Below, in pieces: positions 55,481-64,000 of a stretch of 64,000 nucleotides of DNA (the stretch's first letter is position 1; every line of letters begins with the position of its first letter). The notes below the pieces were generated by a model. The model saw only the letters and a list, made by a program, of their open reading frames with translations, did not search any database and was not told where the DNA came from. The stretch lies in the NCBI GenBank assembly GCA_022419385.1, contig JAJUBI010000008.1, forward strand, positions 1,922,001 through 1,986,000. Reading direction: 5' to 3'. The translations under genes and the position numbers were made by a program. The stretch comes from Paraconiothyrium sp. Pb-2020 (lineage: Eukaryota > Ascomycota > Dothideomycetes > Pleosporales > Didymosphaeriaceae).

Positions 55481-56785
55481 ATGGCATCTGCAGAAGTCAA
55501 TTTCGCTCTGCGGGAAGTCCAGGCAGCTCCCGTCAGCGACAAACCTACCCAATACCACACCCTTCTCCAACAGATCACCGCCTCATCGAAGAACCTCGCC
55601 GCCGACCTGAACGCCTACTCCCGTACCTTACTAGATGACAACCTTGGCGTCGTTATCCTCCGCCCTCTTGTTAGCAACTTTGTCGAGCAGTTCCGTGGCA
55701 TCAAAAACCCAGAGGTCAAGATTGAAGTTGGCGAGAATGTGATTGCGCTCCTTCAAACCAAAGGCGTGGGCCAGTACGAGGAGCAAGACACACTGATCAA
55801 GGAGGCGGTCGCAGAGGCTTGCGAAGAGATAGAAGATTACCGGAAGTCTGCTCGAGTCTTGGGCTCGATCAACCTAGAGTCGACGCAACGCTCATTATCC
55901 AACGATGACAAGGCGAAAGTCTGGATCCGGATTGTGCGGTGCTACTTGGAAGAGGACGACCCGACGAGCGCACTCACCCACCTCAACAAAGTGAAGAACG
56001 TCATCTACAGCGTTACGGACAAAGAGACACGGATACACTTCCAGCTCAGCCAAGCGCGCATCCACGACTCGCAGCGCAACTTCCTCGACGCCGCGAAGGC
56101 GTACTACGCGTTATCTCTCGAGTCTACTATCGCAGAGGAAGAGCGACATCAAGCACTTGCGTCCTCGATAGTGTGCGCCGTGCTGTCTCCTGCAGGCCCA
56201 CCGCGCTCGAAGATGCTCGCTACACTGTACAAAGACGACCGCGCAAGCTCCGTCGAGAATTACTCTGTGTTGGAGAAGATGTTCTTCGATCGTCTTATTC
56301 CTCCGCAAGAGACCAAAGCCTTCGCCGAGACATTACAGCCGCACCACCTCGCTCGCACAGCCGACGGATCCACCGTGCTTGATCAGGCTGTCCTTCAACA
56401 CAACCTCGTCGGCGCATCGAAGCTCTACAACAACATCGGCTTCGACCAGCTAGGTGAGCTTCTTGGCATTGACGCGGAGAAGGCGGAGGACTATGCGGCG
56501 AAGATGTTTGAGCAGGGCAGGCTGAGTGGGTATATTGATCAGATTGACCGGCTCATCTTCTTTGAGGGCGAGGCCAGCGGAGAGCGGAAAACGGGGCAGT
56601 CGGAGCGCGTGGTGGGTAAGGAGCTGAGAAAGTGGGATGCGAATGTGCAAGGGTTGGCGGAGGAGGTGGAGAAGGTCACGACGATGATTCAGACGCAATA
56701 TCCAGTGAGTCTTGCCGTGTTCTCTTGCTCTATGATTGGGCTAACTGTCGTGCAGGAGTTCTACGCAGCGCAGACGGTGCATTGA
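55481..56785 (+). CDS. CSN4: COP9 signalosome subunit 4
   Basis: Exon 1 is 55481-56704 and exon 2 is 56756-56785, separated by a 51-nt intron (GTGAGT...CTAAC...TGCAG), giving 417 residues. The N-terminal helical repeats (QITASSKNLAADLNAYSRTL, NNLGVVILRPLVSNFVEQF-like, VWIRIVRCYLEEDDPTSALTHLNKVKN, RNFLDAAKAYYALS) lead to the PCI domain, with AVLQHNLVGASKLYNNIGFDQLGELLGID and YIDQIDRLIFFE. CSN4 is a scaffold subunit of the complex that removes NEDD8 from cullins. The intron is a multiple of three and has no stop, so retention would add 17 residues without breaking the frame; the spliced C-terminus QYPEFYAAQTVH looks the more natural. Confidence 0.92.
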   Translation: MASAEVNFALREVQAAPVSDKPTQYHTLLQQITASSKNLAADLNAYSRTLLDDNLGVVILRPLVSNFVEQFRGIKNPEVKIEVGENVIALLQTKGVGQYEEQDTLIKEAVAEACEEIEDYRKSARVLGSINLESTQRSLSNDDKAKVWIRIVRCYLEEDDPTSALTHLNKVKNVIYSVTDKETRIHFQLSQARIHDSQRNFLDAAKAYYALSLESTIAEEERHQALASSIVCAVLSPAGPPRSKMLATLYKDDRASSVENYSVLEKMFFDRLIPPQETKAFAETLQPHHLARTADGSTVLDQAVLQHNLVGASKLYNNIGFDQLGELLGIDAEKAEDYAAKMFEQGRLSGYIDQIDRLIFFEGEASGERKTGQSERVVGKELRKWDANVQGLAEEVEKVTTMIQTQYPVSLAVFSCSMIGLTVVQEFYAAQTVH

Positions 56786-57166
56786 GAGATTGCGTGTCCA
56801 ATTATTGACTTTTGGCGTACAAGAGCAAGCTAAAATATGCCAACAACTCGTCGGTAACGTCATGATGGCCAGGACGTAGCAGCTATGGGGGTAGGTTAGC
56901 TGCAGATGGGATTCTCGAAGCATAGCGAACGGAGTACCACCAGACATCTGAGATTTATTGGTCTCAAGGCTGTGTATGAAGCGAACATGACCGCGCTTAG
57001 GATTGGTGAATTATAATACAGAAGCACCATTCCCATCCATGTATCAAAACAAATCTACCATGCGATGCAACCTCTCATATCCTCACATATTGTACATCCG
57101 AGAGTATACAAACTTCTTCAATGCGCTTGTCTTCTTGTCTTTTTTGGACGTTCCCATCCAACACTC
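56786..57166. other. Convergent intergenic region, CSN4 / bL21m
   Basis: About 380 bp between convergent gene ends. Nothing recognised. Confidence 0.5.
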
Positions 57167-57898
57167 TCACGGCTTCTTCTCCTTTAACGCCTCCTCATAC
57201 TCCTCTAAACTCCTAACCTCCAGCTCACCTACCCTCAACACTGTATACTTGTGCTTGCTATACACATGCTTCGTGTGCCGCTGCCTCCTCTTGGTCTTCT
57301 CCATCACCCGCATAGGCTCACTCTCGACCCCCACGACCGTCGCCCGACAAGTAAACAGCCGCTCATCCAGATAATTCACAATCTTTCCGTGGTCGGCGTT
57401 GCCCTTGATTGCCTCGGGGGCTTTGAGTGTGTAGTCGCGCGAGCCGATGTGCGTCGCGCGATTGAGGCGCAAGACGTCGCCAGCTTTAACGTGCGGCATG
57501 AGGAAAGGGAGTCGCACGGTGTCGCCGGAGGTGAGGAGGTAGGGGCGCCCGTGGATGTGCGCGGTTATGTAGTGTGCGGGTTGGGAGTGGAGGAGAGGAA
57601 GCAGCGTTCGTATGGAGGGGGTGAGGTATTGGGAGACGATGTCTTGTCGGGAGTTGGGCGATGCGGGTATCGTTGATGATGGTGACGATTGTGGTAATGA
57701 AGGGGTCGATTCGACTTTCTGCTTGAGGTCTTGCGAGACGTGTTGGCTGGATTGGAGGAGCGGATCTGGCACGTTGCCCGTCTCGAGGGTGTGCGATACA
57801 GTCGTCAGGCCTCTTCCAAACTGGGTGGAAGGCCGTGCGTCAAGAAGCGAGCGGCGGATTGTGCGGGCGAAGAGCGCCATTGTGGGTGCGGACGGCAA
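57167..57898 (-). CDS. Mitochondrial large-subunit ribosomal protein bL21m
   Basis: A single exon of 243 residues. The N-terminus MALFARTIRRSLLDARPSTQFGRGL is basic and amphipathic, as expected for mitochondrial import; this Met (57880) may be the true start. The C-terminal ~120 residues form the bL21 fold: YITAHIHGRPYLLTSGDTVRLPFLMPHVKAGDVLRLNRATHIGSRDYTL, then FTCRATVVGVESEPMRVMEKTKRRQRHTKHVYSKHKYTVLRV. The KTKRR..H..KH.YSKHKYT stretch is the rRNA-binding part. The equivalent yeast protein is Mrpl49. It is transcribed divergently from NSA2 with only about 227 bp between starts. Confidence 0.9.
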   Translation of the reverse strand: MPSAPTMALFARTIRRSLLDARPSTQFGRGLTTVSHTLETGNVPDPLLQSSQHVSQDLKQKVESTPSLPQSSPSSTIPASPNSRQDIVSQYLTPSIRTLLPLLHSQPAHYITAHIHGRPYLLTSGDTVRLPFLMPHVKAGDVLRLNRATHIGSRDYTLKAPEAIKGNADHGKIVNYLDERLFTCRATVVGVESEPMRVMEKTKRRQRHTKHVYSKHKYTVLRVGELEVRSLEEYEEALKEKKP

Positions 57899-58125
57899 TG
57901 CCTTGATGCTCGTTGTCGTGGTCAGGATGTCGAGAAATCACGAAGTTTGGCGGAGCTGCAGGGATCAGACGGCGCTAGATTAGCGCTCCGAAATCTTGGC
58001 GTGCGGGACTGGGACTTTTTCGCCCGCCGCCAGCCTCTCGAAGTATTCAACATCACGATAAGAGCAAGCGCTCGCCCTTCCTATTACGCCCAGAAACTCA
58101 GAGCAGTCGCTCAGTCAGCGCCGCC
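57899..58125. promoter_or_regulatory. Compact bidirectional promoter, bL21m / NSA2
   Basis: Only about 227 bp separates the start codons of two divergent ribosome-related genes. The two likely share a promoter. I do not see a named regulatory site. Confidence 0.45.
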
Positions 58126-59010
58126 ATGCCTCAGAATGAGTATATGGAACGTCACAAAAAGCTCCACGGCGAGAGATTCGATGCTGCAGAGAGGAGACGC
58201 AAGCGCATTGCCCGAGAGGGTCACGAAGCCTCACAGTACTTTAGCACAGTGTTCCAGCTTGCGATCTAGCCACTGACTTTATCCCAGAAAAGCTCAAAAC
58301 CTCCGTGGTCTGCGCGCGAAGCAGTATGCTGAGAAGAGGAGGAAGGAGAAGATCCAGATGAAGAAGCAGATCAAAGCCCACGAGGAACGCAATCTCAAGA
58401 CTTCCGAGCCTGCCGAACCCTCCACCGAGGCCTTGCCGCAATATCTGTTGGATCGTAGCAATGACAAGAACGCCAAAGCCTTGTCCAGCGCTATCAAGAA
58501 TAAGAGGAAGGAATCGGCAGCACGATTTTCGGTTCCGCTGCCGAAGGTTAAGGGTATCTCTGAGGAAGAGATGTTCAGCGTAGTGAAGACGGGCAAGAAG
58601 ACAGCGAAGAAGTCTTGGAAGCGAATGATCACAAAACCCACCTTTGTCGGTCCTGGATTCACCCGTCGTCCCGTCAAATATGAACGTTTCATTCGGCCAA
58701 TGGGTCTCAGGTACAAGAAAGCCAACGTCACTCATCCTGAATTGGGCGTTACGGTGCAGCTACCGATTATCTCTGTCAAGAAAAACCCACAGAACCCGCT
58801 TTATACTCAGTTGGGCGTCCTGACTAAAGGTAAATACCCGAGTGCTCTATTGCTTGACGAGACTGACAATCAATAGGAACGGTCATCGAGGTCAACGTGA
58901 GTGAGTTGGGTCTTGTCACGGCGGGAGGAAAGGTCGTCTGGGGTCGTTACGCTCAGGTCACTAACAACCCTGAAAATGATGGATGCCTCAACGCTGTACT
59001 TTTGGTCTAA
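58126..59010 (+). CDS. NSA2: Ribosome biogenesis protein NSA2
   Basis: Three exons, 58126-58235, 58288-58829 and 58877-59010, with introns of 52 and 47 nt, give 261 residues, the same length as the yeast protein. The start MPQNEYMERHKKLHGERFD is diagnostic. It continues with ERRRKRIAREGHEASQ-KAQNLRGLRAKQYAEKRRKEKI, a basic nuclear region. The C-terminal S8e/NSA2 beta-barrel has VTHPELGVTVQLPIISVKKNPQNPLYTQLGVLTKG, then TVIEVNVSELGLVTAGGKVVWGRYAQVTNNPENDGCLNAVLLV. NSA2 acts in the nucleolus and nucleus in 27S pre-rRNA processing during 60S assembly. No irregularities seen. Confidence 0.95.
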
Positions 59011-59313
59011 GCACGTAGGTCGCACACGCGACAATGCATCTTTACGGCGTTCGGGTACCAAAATCGACTAGGCGTTGGGGGACTGAGAACCTTGAAACTA
59101 TAGGACATGCGCCAGATGGGCAACAAGAGGCATGGATGACTTTGACAGCATCAGGACGAGGATGAACGATACCACATAGATAGGAATTTCGAAGACTCAA
59201 CCGGTCAGATCAGCGGTTCTGAGCGATCTCCAGGCGCCTGTGTCCGCATAATCATAGAACGGGGCGAGAATCTGTGATGAATCATTCATCCACAACGCGA
59301 AGCTATTCCCGTC

Positions 59314-60711
59314 TCAGCACCCCGGCGACTTCCCATTTCTATATTCCCACAACCTCGAGAAATATTTCACTTTCGCCTTCGTCATCTCCTTCCGTCTTAC
59401 TGACTCTGCCTGGCCCTCCCCATCACCCAACAAGACACCCACGCTCCCCTCCGTGACATTATCCTCGCCCCCCTCTCTTAGGATATCGACCCGCGTCTCC
59501 ATGAATTCATTATCCTCCTCCACCCTCATATCCTTATCCAGCGGAAACATAGCATTCAAGTAATGCTGGTTCAACAGGTGCCCCGTCCCAGGTCGCATAA
59601 ACACGCGGCCTGCGTACCGATTTTTGAGGCGCGAGAAATACAGGACGCCCCAGCAGGCGACGAATTCGCCGGTTGAGGCGTAGTGTTCGATGTGGCGGAC
59701 TGCGTATGAGTTTGGAGCTGATATTGCGGTATTTGGAGAAACGTCCCCATTTGTAGTGATGTGGAGGGCGTTTGAGTTCCCGTTCACAACAGCTTGTGCT
59801 GAACCCTGTGATGGGTCGTGACGCGGTGGGCTGTTGAAGTGGTTTGCAGCGCTGCCAAAGGTGTAGATTTCGAGTTTGGAGAGGGTGTCGTGGGGGACTG
59901 TGGGGTATCAGTTTCACAGCTTTGACGGTGATAAATTGGCGAAACGAGAAGAGGGAACGATGATTGGGGAGGACGTACGTTCAGTCAACAGCCAATCCAG
60001 TATCAAGCTCCCCTCAATGCCGCCCTGGCTGTGCAGTATCAGAACCACTTTCTTGTTCTTCTCCTCCTTGAGGAGGCTGGCTTTGATGGTAACGTACGAG
60101 CGCCGGATGTCGGTGGTGGCATAGAGAAAGTCGCGCTCGAGGATGCATTGGAGGAGGTCGAAGATAAGACCATAAGTACGATTATGAACACCGGTTATGG
60201 GCCGGCGGAAGGTGAGGGCTAGGCGGTTGAGGTTCGATTGAAGCCAGTGCGAGCCGACTGAGACGCCGTTGAGGTAGATCCAACATTCTTCTTCATGCTT
60301 CTTCTCGTCCTCTCCGAGATTTACGGTGCTGTGCAAAACGTCGACCTTGCCGTTTAAAAGGAAAGCTACCGATGCAGTCACAGCGTAGACAGCGGCGAGA
60401 TACAGCCCTGCCGCCCACAGAGGCAAAACGACGAGGAAGGGTAGACTCAGTAAGAACAGCGATTGGAATAATAACAGGAAAGCGTGAAGGAGTAGACAGT
60501 AAATGTTTGGCAGAGAAGGATACAGTTCGTCAAGCGCCCTGCCCTTCCATTGTGTCACAGGGCTGAGAACTCCTGGTATTGACCACGTGAGGCTGACGAA
60601 GAGATTGAGGTCAGCGATAAAGAGAAGAAAGGGTGATCCCGTATAAGGGAGCGGTCCGTGTGAGTGGGTGCGAGGATTGATGGATTGCGGTGGAATGAGA
60701 TCCACCGCCAT
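59314..60711 (-). CDS. Membrane-associated alpha/beta-hydrolase-like protein
   Basis: Two exons, 60711-59979 and 59897-59314, around an 81-nt intron (donor GTACGT, acceptor CCACAG), giving 438 residues. A hydrophobic stretch near residues 70-120 (LLLHAFLLLFQSLFLLSLPFLVVLPLWAAGLYLAAVYAVT) predicts two membrane helices. The nucleophile elbow is VVLILHSQGGIEGSLILDWLL (H-S-Q-G-G). After the splice, KLEIYTFGSAANHFN is the next core strand, and VRHIEHYASTGEFVACWGVLYF may hold the catalytic His and acid. Lipase- or esterase-like chemistry is inferred from these motifs; the substrate is unknown. Confidence 0.7.
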
Positions 60712-61439
60712 ATTTACAAGGCTGGTAACGACAAGTAGAGTGAGAATGTTAGTCTGCGATACCAGTGAGATGGAAAGAAAGGTGGGGACATGTTATACGA
60801 AGCCATGCGAGATGCAGCATGTGAACAGGCGGAGAGGCTGAAACTAGGCGGTGGAATGTGGATGGGAACCTAAAGTGTCTGTAGGTGTGGCTGGCTAGGA
60901 GCTTGTATAGCGTTCGCTACCATAGTTAAATTAGGAAATGATGCTAGACAGCTGAGAAGACCCTGTGAGGATCTGACGTGCGCTCACTTTACCCTGTGGC
61001 TGAGTTGATGATGTGTGGTTACACGGAAGGTTTGCCTGATCATGCGTGCGATCATCGTTCAGAGAGAGTTCTAACGGAGTACCTTATCCCTATACCCGAG
61101 GCTTGAAAATTGTCAAGATTCGACGATATGGGGTAAATTCGATTTTAAGGTTTCCGGATGTCAAGGTACGCGTCGCGCGTGGAACGTGGAGGTTTCGCTC
61201 GCACATGCAGGGTCCCAGGGGTCAGGTGGCAGCTGTCAAGAACGTCACCATGCATGTGACCACAGAAACCTTGATCAATGTTCACACGACGTTCACTATG
61301 TAGATCCCAATGCCACTCGCCTCTTAGCATTTTGATAGCCAAGAGGTCTCTAGTATGTTACAAATCCTTGTTGAGCGTGTCGAAAGTCACCTTCTCACTG
61401 CTTTTTTTGAATGCTTCTATCATGCCTATCTCTGACCCC
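60712..61439. other. Intergenic, no gene recognised
   Basis: About 730 bp between the hydrolase start and the 3' end of the acyltransferase gene. The small frames have no motif. Confidence 0.5.
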
Positions 61440-63226
61440 TCAAATCTTTGCCTTCTCTTTGCCTTCCCTACTACTCTCCATTAGCCCTTCAACCACCTCT
61501 CTCCACATCCCCGCCATTTCAGAACTAATGGCACTCTCATCGTAGCTCACCCCAAACCTCACCCTCCCCTCCGCATCCGTACTACTTCCCACTAAGAACT
61601 CATCGTCCCTTGCCCTGACACCCTGTTCGAAACTCCAAAAGTCTGCTGCAAAATCCTTCTCTTCAGGGCCGTTACCAACAACACTCAGGTCATACGTCCC
61701 AGCTGCAAGCCAATGCGCCGTGCGTCCAATAGAAGACACACCACACGTCGCTCTGAATTGGAAGGCTGGAGGAAGAAGTTCGCCATGCGGATTGACTCTC
61801 CACTTCATATCATCTGGCAGTTTTGCATCCGACCGTTCAATGGCACTTAGGTACGCATTGGCAAGCAGTCGAGCCGGGTTATGTGGATCGAAACCGCCTT
61901 GCCGATCCGTACTCTTGCCCTTCGCGCGTTTCTGATACATGCGCAACTCGCGATTCGCATGACTTGCGATGAGCTTGAAGCGGCCTTCGATCGGGAGGGA
62001 GGAAGGCAAGAAGGGCATGACGATGCCTTCTGAGAATGCCAACATGCACGAGTCAGCTGGGGTATTCCAGCCGAAGAAGGCGCGTGGGTTTAATGGAAAC
62101 CCGGATGCGAAGGGAAGTCGCTTGTCGTCGGGTATATTGGGGAAGCGCTCTTCGTGGATAGTCATCATGGCGAGGCCTGCCAGTGCAAAGCACCCGGCGC
62201 CGATGCTTACGTGAATAGATCGACAGAGATCCATCATGCGCTTTGATGCACGAGGGGAGAGGCTTGCAACGATGAGACCTGAATTAAGGGGAGGCTTTGA
62301 GGCCTCGGAGTAGTCGAAGATCTTAGAGAAGTGTGGCGGGAAGGTTATTGCCTCTTCTCGTTCTTCTCTCCTGAGCGGGTTGGTGATGGATTGGGGAGTG
62401 GTTTTTCGCAAATGTCGCAGGACGCGTATGATGGCCCAAAACCATCTTTCCCTTGCTTTGTTGCCCGCCACCCGTGGGTACAAGTCTTCTTGTGCAGGTG
62501 GTAGCCTCTTTTCTATCTCGTCCTCCTGTCTGCCTATATCTATCTCGCTTTCCAGGTTTTTCTCCGACAAGTTCAGTATGCGAAGGAAATCGCTGAACCA
62601 GTTGTACGCAGATAGGCCATCCGATATTTGGTGACCCATCACAATCAAGAATCGTACTTCGAAGCTCCCATCAGGCCTCTTGACCGAAGGCAGCACATGA
62701 AGTTTCGACATGCACGTGTCAGGCTCAACGATACGCCCGACATTGAAGGCGTGTTGATGCATCTCGGTCCCGTCAACCTTGGCGTAGTAGTCCTCCACCC
62801 ATATTACATTCCGCATCACATCTTGAAGCACCTCGTCGATGCTGCCGTGCAGATCAACAACAAACTTTCGCTGTCTTTCTGCTTCGTTAAACATCGTCCG
62901 GCTCATAAGCATAACATGGCGCAGTCGGAGATTCGCCCATGCAAACGCGATTCTCCGTCTGAAAGCTTCTTTCGAAAGCCTATGTTTGACGCGCACAGAC
63001 AAAAGCGCCGTCATGTCTGCGCGACCGCCGAAGTATCTACACGTAGACACATCAGTCTAGACCTTGCACGTTCCGATTCGAAGACTGACCGGCCATCTGT
63101 ATCGAAGGATGTTTCCACCAGTCCAATAGGACGTTCGAAACTTGCATGTCCATGGTGCTCGATTCTCTTCCAGGCATAGTATCCATTGCCATAGCGATTG
63201 AGCCAATGCTCGCCTTCTCTTGCCAT
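61440..63226 (-). CDS. HxxxDG-type acyltransferase (condensation-like fold)
   Basis: Exon 1 is 63226-63070 and exon 2 is 63016-61440, with a 53-nt intron (donor GTGCAA, acceptor GCGCAG), giving 577 residues. The N-terminus GNGYYAWKRIEHHGHASFERPIGLVETSF resembles the fungal family related to alcohol and trichothecene O-acyltransferases. The catalytic motif is GHQISDG (H-x3-D-G) near the middle of the N-terminal half. The second half has IVASLSPRASKRMMDLCRSI, VSIGAGCFALAGLAMM and GWNTPADSC. Such enzymes use acyl-CoA to esterify or amidate a hydroxyl or amine acceptor, often in secondary metabolism, but no neighbouring biosynthetic core gene is visible. The acceptor is unknown. Confidence 0.7.
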
Positions 63227-63639
63227 TGCGAGACGTGTTGTACGGTAAGACTAGTGCAGCTGTCAAAATTGTGGAGGAGGCGAAATGTACGAGTCATTTC
63301 TAAACCATCGCGGATCTGCGCCCTAAGCCCCAACGGGTATACCGGTACTGCCCGCGCACTACTTTAGCACAATATCTCCTCCCCTAATATATGAAACCAT
63401 GTTTGAAATGTCAATAAAACAGTACAATGCCTGAGTATGCCATTTTTTTGTATCGCAACGAGATGCCAAGCTGCAATGACATCTATAAGCTTGCTGTAGG
63501 ATGTTACACTAATGTAGGTGAGTCTCAAAACTTCTGATAAGATTAGTCCATATACATCACAGAACTAGCCTAAACGGCTATTCGGAGTGGCTCTGGCCGC
63601 GATAGCAGTAGTCATGCTGCGAGATACGAGAATCCTTCG
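63227..63639. other. Intergenic, no gene recognised
   Basis: About 410 bp upstream of the acyltransferase gene; presumably its promoter. Nothing else seen. Confidence 0.45.
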
Positions 63640-64000
63640 TTATGCCACTAATTCGTCGAGCTTGCAGACAGATTTCAAAGCTTGTAAGTCCATCCATGTG
63701 GCGTCCCCTTGTGCATGCTCTTCAAGTCTTTGGACTGCATGTGGCATTATATGTACTTCATGTGTCCTATTCAGACCTGACACTGCCATCATCGACTCCT
63801 CGATCTCGGTTTGGGGACGAGAAACACGGCACGCTATTAAAGCATACATCGCCCCATCAGAAGCTCATGTACTTGCTCAAGAATCATATTCACTCGAGCT
63901 CATACCGACAAAAATTCCACCGCTATTTCAGCCTACCGCAAGGCCAGTTTCAGCGTCTCGAATGTCGACCTTAAGGTCTTCCCGGCCTCCGATGAGCAGC
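63640..64000 (-). CDS. Partial gene at right edge
   Basis: The minus-strand frame ending at 63640 reads TEIEESMMAVSGLNRTHEVHI, then AVQRLEEHAQGDATWMDLQALKSVCKLDEL, which is protein-like. Further upstream (63933-64000) the same strand reads LLIGGREDLKVDIRDAETGLA up to a GTAGGC donor. Together these suggest the last two exons of a gene that continues beyond the window. I could not fix the acceptor or name the family. Confidence 0.4.

Overview
The window is nuclear DNA of a filamentous ascomycete (Pezizomycotina; Dothideomycete-like by gene families, which is an inference). The genes are interrupted by introns of about 43-65 nt with CTRAC/CTAAC branch sites and GT-AG ends, plus two GC-AG ends. 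They include typical fungal families: NACHT and HET proteins, Zn2Cys6 and bZIP regulators, and a GPI-anchored Cys-rich protein. They also include orthologues of YPT35, SAS4, RAD17, TFG2, CSN4, NSA2 and mitochondrial bL21m. I saw no bacterial-type operons, tRNAs, rRNAs or CRISPR arrays.

Layout. 0-4.2 kb: a small zinc-finger protein and a two-exon GNAT acetyltransferase. 4.6-9.1 kb: a degenerate tandem satellite with a strikingly regular period of about 170 bp. 10.2-14.8 kb: GPI-anchored protein, PX protein (YPT35-like) and SAS4-like protein. 15.2-17.95 kb: a second tandem array with a period of about 48 bp, running directly into the 5' end of a 3-kb NACHT-HEAT (NLR) gene at 17.9-21.0 kb. 21.0-24 kb: a GC-rich relic, a dead HET-domain gene, and an intact gene for a PD-(D/E)XK-like protein with a C-terminal AT-hook. 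26.4-29.5 kb: a dsRBD-like protein and a conserved coiled-coil protein. 31-43 kb: phenolic acid decarboxylase, Zn2Cys6 factor, GMC oxidoreductase, bZIP factor and catalase. 43.4-63.2 kb: mostly housekeeping genes, namely a very large proline-rich/coiled-coil gene, RAD17, TFG2, CSN4, bL21m, NSA2, an alpha/beta hydrolase and an HxxxDG acyltransferase.

How genes may work together. The 31-43 kb block is the most coherent unit. GMC oxidases commonly make H2O2 and catalase removes it, and two regulators are adjacent. The promoters of the Zn2Cys6 gene, the GMC gene and the catalase gene each carry tandem ~10-bp units with the palindromic core TCGYRCGA. That arrangement suggests one regulator controls a small oxidative gene cluster that I cannot match to a described one. 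The 15-24 kb block looks like an allorecognition/immunity island: an NLR whose N-terminal effector region appears replaced by a minisatellite, a HET pseudogene, and a possible DNA-acting protein.

Caution. RAD17 (3' third) and the large 43.4-49.8 kb gene each carry several single-base frameshifts, often at short C/G runs, while the NLR, GMC, catalase and NSA2 genes are clean. Local consensus errors and real gene decay cannot be told apart from this sequence alone.
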